This document shows positions 14,496-21,503 of a DNA stretch of 25,397 nucleotides, piece by piece. This DNA is from an uncultured Mollicutes bacterium (lineage in GTDB: Bacteria > Bacillota_I > Bacilli_A > ML615J-28 > CAG-313). The DNA lies in the NCBI GenBank assembly GCA_900548675.1, contig URLJ01000025.1, positions 1 to 25,397 of the forward strand, given 5' to 3'. The notes below the pieces were generated by a model. It saw only the letters and a list, made by a program, of their open reading frames with translations. It searched no databases and was not told the DNA's origin. Each line of letters opens with the position of its first letter. The first letter of the stretch is position 1. The position numbers and the translations under genes are program-made.

Positions 14496-16961
14496 TTATT
14501 CAGAACGTAACGCCGTAACAGGATCACGTTTAGCCGCAATAATCGAAGGTACCAGTCCTGCAATCAGTGTTATAACAACACTTACTATTACCAAGATTAT
14601 ACCATGTATAGGACTTAGTTTAGCAATGCTTGGAATATCAACGAGAATTTTTAAAATTAAATTTATTGGAATATCGAGTAATACTGTAATTACAACTCCT
14701 ATTACACCTGATATAAAACCAATAATAATTGTTTCAGCGTTAAAAACACGACTAATGTCTAGTTTACTTGCTCCTATGCTTCTTAATACCCCTATTTCCT
14801 TTGTTCTTTCTAAAACCGAAATATAGGTAATTACGGCAATCATAATACTAGAAACAATTAACGATACAGAAGTAAAAGCAATTAAGACATAACTTATCGC
14901 ATCGATGGCTGTTTTAACAGCATCCATTATTAGTGACATAATATCTAAATATATTACTTTCTTATCTTCAGGACAATTTTCATTATATTTATCGAGAATG
15001 TTTTTAATTTCATTTTTTGTTTCAAATGATTTAGGATATATTGAAATGCTAGAAGGTGTATCAATAGCTCCATACATTCTACGATATTTTTCAAAAATTT
15101 GTTCTGGAGTTGTCCCCGTTGTTGTAGGTGTAAGTGGTGAACCTGTAAATGGATTTATATTCTTATTAGCATCATCGTTCAACCATTTAACTAGTTCTGA
15201 TGATTTATTTTTTCTAATTATAGTTTCTGTTAAAGCTTTGGTGTAGCCTAAAGAACCATTCATATAACCAGCTGAAGAATCTTTATTCAGACGCATTATT
15301 CCCACAATTTTTAAGCTTTGGGCTTTATCATATTGATCTTTTGATATTGATTTTAATTTTTTAAAATAATTTCCTTCTTTTTGATATCTATCATCATTAT
15401 ATATTATTTTTAATTGTTGATTTAAAATATCTTCAAAAGCAATTTCTTTTTTACCATCTACTTCTTTAGGTAAATCACTGAGGCCAAGGGCTAATAATAT
15501 ATAATCAGGTATTTGGTTGTATTCATTAACAAAAAGAACAACTTCATCGAAGGCTTCGGCATTTCTACCTGCTATAATATCGTATTGTTCTTCATTATAT
15601 GCTTTATCATCAAGCATTTCTTGAACTATTCTTACAGCTGAAGAACCTGCCACATTCACTTCAACAGGAACATACAAAGTGCTATTATCCAACGGATTTA
15701 TCTGTTTTTGTACTAATAAGATTTCATTACCATATCCATACTGGATAGCGTTATAGTATTCTTTAGGAAGTTTTTCAATAACATTTTCAATATAATCTTT
15801 ATCTATTTTATTTTCTACTTGAATATCTCTGATTCTAGCATAAAGATCTATTTGAAATATTTTTAGAAGTTTCGTGTACTTCTCATAGTTTTTTGTAAAG
15901 TTCGAATTATTCATTGAGCTTAAATTCATTGTCGTTTCTGTGATACTTAGGGGTTGGCTCGACATCGTATCAACTTGAATTTTATCAATATATTTTTGAA
16001 AACCGTTTGAGAGTGATAAAACTAAAGCAATCCCAATGATACCTATGCTCCCCGCAAAAGCAACAAGTATTGTTCGTGCTATTTTAGTTCTTAAATTTCT
16101 AAAGCTAAGATTTAAAGCTGTAAAAAAAGACATCGATGGCTTTTTCTTATCATCATAGTTTTTTTCAAGAGGTCTTATTATCTCATTACCAAATAACTTT
16201 TGAAAAAATCTTCTTTTTTTACTAACAGGCAGATATCTACTATCTTCATCAAGAGGTTCTATCTTTTCACAAGGATTTGTGTCATCTACAACTTTCCCAT
16301 CTAGAACTCTTACTATTCTATTTGCATATTTATTAGCAATATCGGGATTATGTGTAACCATTATTATTAATTTATTCTTAGATATTTCTTTTAGAATATC
16401 CATTACTTGGATGCTAGTTTCTGTGTCAAGCGCTCCTGTTGGTTCATCAGCTAGAATAATATCTGGATCATTAATCAAGGCTCTCGCAATTGCGACACGC
16501 TGCATTTGCCCACCCGACATTTGATTAGGTTTTTTATTTATTTGGTCGTGAAGACCTACTTTATTTAGAACCTCTATTGCTCTTCTACGTCTTTCTTCAA
16601 AAGACACGCCTGAAAGAGTAAGAGATAATTCGACATTCCCTAAAACAGTTAAATGAGGAATTAAATTATATGTTTGAAAAACAAAACCTATCGAATGATT
16701 ACGATAAGTATCCCAATCTTTGTCACTATACTTTTTCGTTGATCTACCATTTATAATCAAATCACCATCAGTATAACGATCAAGTCCTCCTATTATATTT
16801 AATAAAGTAGTTTTACCGCATCCTGATGGCCCCAAAATTGCTACGAATTCATTAGCTCTAAAACTTAAATCTATTCCTTTTAAAGCTTTCACGACGCTAT
16901 CATACGTTTCATAATCTTTCTTTATACCATTTAATTGTAATACAACGTTCTCTTGGTTCAT
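14496..16961 (-). CDS. ABC transporter, ATP-binding domain fused to FtsX-like permease (MacB-type fold)
   Basis: One chain with an N-terminal ATPase and a C-terminal permease, in the order seen in MacB-like and LolCDE-related exporters. ATPase: Walker A GPSGCGKTT (44-52), signature MSGGQ (148-152), Walker B IILADEP (168-174), His204 of the H-loop. After a basic linker comes TM1 (about 293-312), then an extracytoplasmic domain of roughly 370 residues. Three more helices end the protein, with the FtsX motif ERTKEIGVLRSIGAS just after TM2. 821 residues. The extracytoplasmic part is large and not recognisable to me, so the substrate (peptide, lipid or antibiotic) is unknown. Many such proteins act mechanically rather than as pumps. 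RBS AGGTGAG precedes 16961; a TATAAT (16995-17000) stands upstream without a clear -35. It may be cotranscribed with the zinc-ribbon protein 89 bp upstream. Confidence 0.92.
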   Translation of the reverse strand: MNQENVVLQLNGIKKDYETYDSVVKALKGIDLSFRANEFVAILGPSGCGKTTLLNIIGGLDRYTDGDLIINGRSTKKYSDKDWDTYRNHSIGFVFQTYNLIPHLTVLGNVELSLTLSGVSFEERRRRAIEVLNKVGLHDQINKKPNQMSGGQMQRVAIARALINDPDIILADEPTGALDTETSIQVMDILKEISKNKLIIMVTHNPDIANKYANRIVRVLDGKVVDDTNPCEKIEPLDEDSRYLPVSKKRRFFQKLFGNEIIRPLEKNYDDKKKPSMSFFTALNLSFRNLRTKIARTILVAFAGSIGIIGIALVLSLSNGFQKYIDKIQVDTMSSQPLSITETTMNLSSMNNSNFTKNYEKYTKLLKIFQIDLYARIRDIQVENKIDKDYIENVIEKLPKEYYNAIQYGYGNEILLVQKQINPLDNSTLYVPVEVNVAGSSAVRIVQEMLDDKAYNEEQYDIIAGRNAEAFDEVVLFVNEYNQIPDYILLALGLSDLPKEVDGKKEIAFEDILNQQLKIIYNDDRYQKEGNYFKKLKSISKDQYDKAQSLKIVGIMRLNKDSSAGYMNGSLGYTKALTETIIRKNKSSELVKWLNDDANKNINPFTGSPLTPTTTGTTPEQIFEKYRRMYGAIDTPSSISIYPKSFETKNEIKNILDKYNENCPEDKKVIYLDIMSLIMDAVKTAIDAISYVLIAFTSVSLIVSSIMIAVITYISVLERTKEIGVLRSIGASKLDISRVFNAETIIIGFISGVIGVVITVLLDIPINLILKILVDIPSIAKLSPIHGIILVIVSVVITLIAGLVPSIIAAKRDPVTALRSE

Positions 16962-17050
16962 ATTCTCACCTACATTTTAATCTTTTCTTTAATTATTATA
17001 ATCTAATATCACGTTTTTTATTTGAAAAACCTCTGAAAAATATGTGATTT

Positions 17051-17611
17051 TTAAATTATCATTAAAACTAGCATCATAACTAATGTCATGATATCTGCGA
17101 TAACATATATTATTGAAAGAGTACACGTTAAAAGGTTAATCCTTCTACTAACTCTTCTAATTTTGCTGTTGGTAAAACGTCTTATCGATATCATCATAAC
17201 AATAAGTTGTGGTATGATTAAACCAATAACCAAAAAGCATATTATAATTGATACTGGTAATAAAAAAATCCAAACAAATTTATCATTTATTGCTCCTGTC
17301 TTAATAATTTTCATCGTCATAATAGGAACACTCATAAACACTGATGTAATTAAGTAATTTAAACCTGTTAAGCCGAGCGACTGCAAAGCGTTGAGCGTTG
17401 AAAGATTTTTATAAAGAGCCGTCTTTTTTATTTTTCTTTCTTTATTTTTACTTTCAAAACTAAGTTCTTTTGTTTTTTTAGGTTTAATTTTAATTTGTTC
17501 AGTATCATTTATTATTAATTTACTATTGCAGTAATCACACACATAAGTATTTTCGTCAACCTTACTCATATATGCACCACAGTTCTCACATATTATTTCT
17601 TTGTTTATCAT
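17051..17611 (-). CDS. Zinc-ribbon membrane protein of unknown function
   Basis: 186 residues. The N-terminus is a small zinc ribbon (Cys8-x-x-Cys11 and Cys25-x-x-Cys28), followed by a Lys/Glu-rich linker (about 40-75) and three to four hydrophobic helices. The last of these ends at the C-terminus (about 160-186). This zinc-ribbon-plus-membrane layout is common in uncharacterised Bacillota proteins, and no enzymatic motif is seen. GAGG precedes the ATG at 17611, and a good promoter lies upstream. The fused ABC transporter follows on the same strand after 89 bp with no convincing terminator, so a shared role at the membrane is possible but not shown. Confidence 0.75.
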   Translation of the reverse strand: MINKEIICENCGAYMSKVDENTYVCDYCNSKLIINDTEQIKIKPKKTKELSFESKNKERKIKKTALYKNLSTLNALQSLGLTGLNYLITSVFMSVPIMTMKIIKTGAINDKFVWIFLLPVSIIICFLVIGLIIPQLIVMMISIRRFTNSKIRRVSRRINLLTCTLSIIYVIADIMTLVMMLVLMII

Positions 17612-17634
17612 ACTTTTTTCCTCATTGTATGATT

Positions 17635-17663
17635 AGTATATCAAAATTGTCGAAAAAAGTCAA
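17635..17663 (-). promoter_or_regulatory. Promoter of the zinc-ribbon membrane protein gene
   Basis: Minus strand -35 TTGACT (17658-17663), 17-bp spacer, -10 TATACT (17635-17640), with a TG one base before the -10 (extended -10). It diverges from the U32 gene. Confidence 0.8.
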
Positions 17664-17712
17664 AAGAAAGAGCGATGTATTATGCAAAAGGATAGTAAAA
17701 AAATTTCTCTTG

Positions 17713-17721
17713 TGTTAAAAT
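17713..17721 (+). promoter_or_regulatory. Possible extended -10 promoter of the U32 gene
   Basis: TGTTAAAAT fits TGnTATAAT with one change. It would give a leader of about 16 nt ending in the ribosome site AGGTGA. No good -35 is seen. Confidence 0.4.
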
Positions 17722-17743
17722 TATATTAATATAGGTGAATGAT

Positions 17744-20059
17744 ATGAAAAATAAAATTGAACTTCTAGCACCAGCTGGAAACAGGGATGCTGCAATCGCG
17801 GCTATTTCAAACGGAGCAGATGCAATTTATCTTGGTTTAAGTAGTTTTAGTGCTAGAGCTTACGCCGCAAACTTTAATTATGACAATCTAAAGGAAATTG
17901 TTAATTACGCCCATTTAAGAATGGTAAATGTATACGTAACTATGAATACAATTCTTTATGAAAATGAAATTGAAGAAGCTTTAACGGCGGTTGATGAAAT
18001 TGCGGAAATAGGAGTTGATGCCGTTATTGTTCAAGATTTAGCTCTTGTCTCTTACATTAATACCTATTACCCTTCACTTGAAGTGCATATTTCTACTCAA
18101 GTAGGCATTGATGATTTAGAAGGAATAGTCACAATGGAAAGCATCGGGGCAAAAAGAGTAGTTCTAGCTCGTGAGGTAAATCTTGAAAAAATAAAACACA
18201 TAAAAGAGTTTTCCAATATGCCGCTAGAAGTATTTGGACATGGAGCGCTTTGCGTATCATATTCAGGAAACTGTTTAATGAGTGGCTTAATAGGGATGCG
18301 CAGCGGCAATAGGGGTAGATGCGTAGGAGCCTGTAGAAAACTTTATAGTTTGTGTGATGTAACAAATAATCATCCTTTTGAGAAAACCTACCTCTTGAGT
18401 ACAAAAGATTTAAAAACCATCGACCGCTTAGATGATCTTCTTCCTTACGTTTCGTCCCTAAAAATAGAAGGAAGAATGCGCGACGCATCTTATGTTGCCT
18501 GTGTCGTATCTAACTATCGCAGTGTCTTAGATCATAAAAAAAGTATTTTGGAAGCTAATGATGAACTAAAGCGGACCTTTCACCGCACATATACCAAAGG
18601 TTATCTTTTTAATGAAAGTCCCAAAGATATTGTTAATATCAATAAACCAAATAACTATGGTTATTTAGTAGGAGAGGTACAAAAAATTAATAAAGATCGC
18701 GTGTGGATTAAAGTATATGATGGCAATGTCGTCTCACAAGGAGATCAAATAAGAATTGATGCTAAAGAAGAAATTAATATTCCAGTTAATCTAATATATG
18801 ATGCTAATAATAATCTAATAAATGCTAGTTCTAGTATTTTCGCTCTTTCACTAAAAGAAAGGGTCGCAAAAGGAGATAAAGTATATATCACTAAAGATAA
18901 AAAATATTTGGAAGAAATAGGGAAATCTTATCCAAAAGAATTTAAACGGCTACCTCTTTCATTCGCAATTGAAGGCAAAATAAACGAAGGCATTACCCTC
19001 ACTGCCACATTCAATGAATACAGACTCACCGCTCATAGAAATTCTTTAGATGAAGCAAGAACAGCTCCTACTTCATATGATGATGTTGTAAAACAACTAA
19101 GAAAACTCGGTGATACTCCCTATATATTTGATAGTTTAAGAATGAATTTACCAAGCAATGCCTTTATTAATGTTAAAACTCTAAATGATTTGCGGAGAGA
19201 ATGCATTGAAAAAATAAATAATGAAAGACTACAAAAATATGTAAAGAAAAAAGTTAATAATAACAATACTAATAATAACGCTACTTTATTTATTTCACCT
19301 GAATCACCACTAAAACTTGTAGTTTATGCAACAACTAAAGAACAGTACGATGCATGTATTGAAGCTGGTATAGCCGCAGAAGATATCTATTACGATGGCA
19401 GTTTAAAAAACGATGAAATAGTTGAAAATTTATCTAATGTCATTCATCGTAACAATGCTATTTATGACAACAAGAATCAAATCCTATTAGTTGGAGGAAT
19501 GGGGAGTTTTACAGCATATAAAGATTCTTCTAAATTCATTATTACAGATACGTCATTTAATGTCACCAATAGTAAAACTCTTTATGAACTTTACAAATTA
19601 GGTGCAAGTAGCGTTACTATTTCTCATGAACTTAATAAAAAACAAATTGCAGCGATGCTTGACGCCTTTAATAAAAACTACGGCTTTTACCCTAATGTTG
19701 AAATGGTAGTTTATGGAAGACAAAATTTAATGGTTACGAAATATTGTCCACTTCTTAAAATGGGACTTTGTGGAAGTTGTAAAACAACTAGATATGAGTT
19801 AAGAGATGATTATTCTTATTTTCCTATTTTATTCCATAGGGATTGCAATATTACTATTCTTAACGGAAAGATTCTTAATCTTTTAGATAACATAGATGAA
19901 TTAAATCATATCAGTCGTTTTCGTTTACAATTTACAACAGAAACAGGAAGAGAAGTAAAAGAAATCATATCTAATGCTAAAAAGGCCCTAACAATGAGAA
20001 CAAAAACTTTTAATGAAAAAACAAATACTAGAGGTCATTTTAATCGCGAAATATTATAA
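17744..20059 (+). CDS. U32 family protein, long form (RlhA-like; annotated as peptidase, probably RNA hydroxylation)
   Basis: The U32 fold is historically named collagenase-like peptidase. Characterised members (RlhA, TrhP) are needed for hydroxylation of 23S rRNA or tRNA, so RNA modification is the better guess. The N-terminal barrel has LLAPAGNRDAAIAAISNGAD (7-26) and the hallmark HGALCVSYSGNC...NRGRC...CR, with Cys170, Cys177, Cys193 and Cys197 as likely iron-sulphur ligands. The middle (about 300-500) fits the DUF3656-type insert of RlhA. A C-terminal region adds a second Cys set (C668, C676, C679, C701). At 771 residues it exceeds RlhA (about 650). I start at the ATG 17744, with AGGTGA (17733-17738) as ribosome site. 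A GTG at 17735 would add three residues but lies within that site. Confidence 0.9.
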   Translation: MKNKIELLAPAGNRDAAIAAISNGADAIYLGLSSFSARAYAANFNYDNLKEIVNYAHLRMVNVYVTMNTILYENEIEEALTAVDEIAEIGVDAVIVQDLALVSYINTYYPSLEVHISTQVGIDDLEGIVTMESIGAKRVVLAREVNLEKIKHIKEFSNMPLEVFGHGALCVSYSGNCLMSGLIGMRSGNRGRCVGACRKLYSLCDVTNNHPFEKTYLLSTKDLKTIDRLDDLLPYVSSLKIEGRMRDASYVACVVSNYRSVLDHKKSILEANDELKRTFHRTYTKGYLFNESPKDIVNINKPNNYGYLVGEVQKINKDRVWIKVYDGNVVSQGDQIRIDAKEEINIPVNLIYDANNNLINASSSIFALSLKERVAKGDKVYITKDKKYLEEIGKSYPKEFKRLPLSFAIEGKINEGITLTATFNEYRLTAHRNSLDEARTAPTSYDDVVKQLRKLGDTPYIFDSLRMNLPSNAFINVKTLNDLRRECIEKINNERLQKYVKKKVNNNNTNNNATLFISPESPLKLVVYATTKEQYDACIEAGIAAEDIYYDGSLKNDEIVENLSNVIHRNNAIYDNKNQILLVGGMGSFTAYKDSSKFIITDTSFNVTNSKTLYELYKLGASSVTISHELNKKQIAAMLDAFNKNYGFYPNVEMVVYGRQNLMVTKYCPLLKMGLCGSCKTTRYELRDDYSYFPILFHRDCNITILNGKILNLLDNIDELNHISRFRLQFTTETGREVKEIISNAKKALTMRTKTFNEKTNTRGHFNREIL

Positions 20060-20065
20060 TAATAT

Positions 20066-20099
20066 AGGTCAATAGTTTAACTATTGACCTCTTTTCTTT
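20066..20099 (+). terminator. Terminator of the U32 gene
   Basis: AGGTCAATAG (20066-20075) and CTATTGACCT (20081-20090) form a perfect stem of at least 10 bp with a 5-nt loop. CTTTTCTTT follows, six bases after the stop codon. Confidence 0.82.
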
Positions 20100-20160
20100 G
20101 GGTTTTTAAAGTGTCTTTACAATTTCATCTTCATATCATATAAAGAAAGGAAGTGAATAT

Positions 20161-20940
20161 ATGGAATGGTTTAGCTCACTCCATCCCGCCATTCAAACTC
20201 TTATGGCAACACTTTTTACCTATTTCGTAACGGCACTAGGGGCTAGCTTAGTTTTCTTTTTTACCGATGTTAATCAAAAAATCATCGATGTAATGATGGG
20301 CTCAGCAGCCGGAGTTATGATAGCAGCCTCATTTTGGTCACTTTTACAGCCGGCAATTGAACTTTGCGAAGAATTTGGAAAACTCCCTTTTTTATCACCG
20401 GCCATAGGTTTTTTAATCGGTGGACTTTTTGTTATTGGCAGTGACATCCTAATGACTAAATTTACCAAAATTACATCTAAAAATAAACGAAATATTTTAC
20501 TATCCACCGCTGTTACTTTGCATAATATACCTGAAGGTCTAGTTATAGGTGTTGCTTTTGGTGGTATTGCGGCAGGTGCAAGTTCCGTTACCACAGCATC
20601 AGCTCTTCTTCTCGCCTTGGGCATAGGAATTCAAAACTTTCCCGAGGGGACTTGTGTAGCCTTACCTCTTAGAAAAAGCGGGGTCCCCCGTTTAAAAGCT
20701 TTCTTTATAGGGCAGGCCTCGGGCATTGTTGAACCTATTGCAGGAGTTGTTGGGGCACTATTATCATTGATTGTTGAAAATCTTTTACCATTTATGTTAT
20801 CATTTTCAGCAGGAGCAATGATAGCGGTAGTTTGTTCGGAACTAATACCTGATGCTTTTAAAGATAATAAAGTTCTCGCAAGCATTGGTATTTTAGTAGG
20901 TTTTCTTGTTATGATGATACTAGATGTTGCACTAGGATAA
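20161..20940 (+). CDS. ZIP family divalent metal transporter
   Basis: Inner-membrane permease, probably importing Zn or other divalent metals. 259 residues with about eight hydrophobic helices. Metal-site motifs are HNIPEG (121-126) in TM4 and QNFPEG (158-163) in TM5. The Gln in place of His in the second motif is the usual GufA-subfamily form. A conserved IVEP (189-192) and SELIPDAF (226-233) follow. The cytoplasmic loop after TM3 is short and lacks the His-rich tract of many ZIP proteins. AAAGGAAGTG gives the ribosome site. Direction and metal are inferred from the family. It is a single gene between two terminators, unlinked to the cadC operon about 14 kb away. Confidence 0.92.
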   Translation: MEWFSSLHPAIQTLMATLFTYFVTALGASLVFFFTDVNQKIIDVMMGSAAGVMIAASFWSLLQPAIELCEEFGKLPFLSPAIGFLIGGLFVIGSDILMTKFTKITSKNKRNILLSTAVTLHNIPEGLVIGVAFGGIAAGASSVTTASALLLALGIGIQNFPEGTCVALPLRKSGVPRLKAFFIGQASGIVEPIAGVVGALLSLIVENLLPFMLSFSAGAMIAVVCSELIPDAFKDNKVLASIGILVGFLVMMILDVALG

Positions 20941-20948
20941 AACAAAAA

Positions 20949-20990
20949 ATGTGAAGATTTTTAATGCTTCACATCTTTTTTAATTTTTTT
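20949..20990. terminator. Bidirectional terminator between the ZIP and flavodoxin genes
   Basis: ATGTGAAG (20949-20956) and CTTCACAT (20967-20974) form an 8-bp stem with a 10-nt loop. T tracts follow on the plus strand (20976 onward) and also on the minus strand. It lies between converging genes. Confidence 0.8.
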
Positions 20991-21495
20991 ATTTTATTAT
21001 TGTACCATTAACCATTTCGGCAAGTTTTTCAATTTTATAATGATCTATTGGATATACTTTAGGAATACTATTATTAACTATTTTATTCATTATAACGTTC
21101 TTTAAACTTTGAACACCATTTTCAGCAAGTGATCCTCCAACAAAGAAAACAATTGGTTTTCCAGCAAGTGTAACTGAAACATCTGCTGCGATATCATTTG
21201 CATCTTCATAATCACATCCTGATATATAACAATAGATATTAGGTTTGTTTTCTTTTAAGAAAAGTTCTGCATTAATAATTTTAGCACATTTTTTAAAGTA
21301 ACGATTTATTCGATTAAATCGAACATTTGTACCCATTATAATATTGTCGTAAGAAGAAAAATCTATTTCAGAATTTTGTTCCACAAATTTTTGGGCATCA
21401 ATTATGGTCGCCTTGTCAATCAATAAACTATTAATTTCTTCCGCAATTTCTTTTGTTGTGCCACTATTAGTTGCATATATAATTAAATTACGCAT
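20989..21495 (-). CDS. Flavodoxin-like protein
   Basis: Flavodoxin fold of 168 residues. The N-terminal strand and phosphate-binding loop IIYATNSGTTKEIAEEI (5-21) are the FMN site signature. The rest alternates strands and helices, with MGTNVRFNRINRYFKKC (about 54-70) resembling the flavodoxin_5/HemG-like group rather than short-chain electron-carrier flavodoxins. A likely FMN-dependent oxidoreductase or electron carrier in the cytoplasm; partner unknown. AGGAGG precedes the start, overlapping the stop of the M6 protease gene (8 bp between genes). It is therefore the third gene of the asnA operon and ends at a bidirectional terminator. Confidence 0.82.
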   Translation of the reverse strand: MRNLIIYATNSGTTKEIAEEINSLLIDKATIIDAQKFVEQNSEIDFSSYDNIIMGTNVRFNRINRYFKKCAKIINAELFLKENKPNIYCYISGCDYEDANDIAADVSVTLAGKPIVFFVGGSLAENGVQSLKNVIMNKIVNNSIPKVYPIDHYKIEKLAEMVNGTIIK

Positions 21496-21503
21496 ATATC
21501 CTC

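Noticed and set aside
20116..20144. Promoter for the ZIP gene (TTTACA, 17 bp, TATAAA)
   Set aside because: Hexamers fit, but transcription would start inside the ribosome site; too weak to list as a feature.
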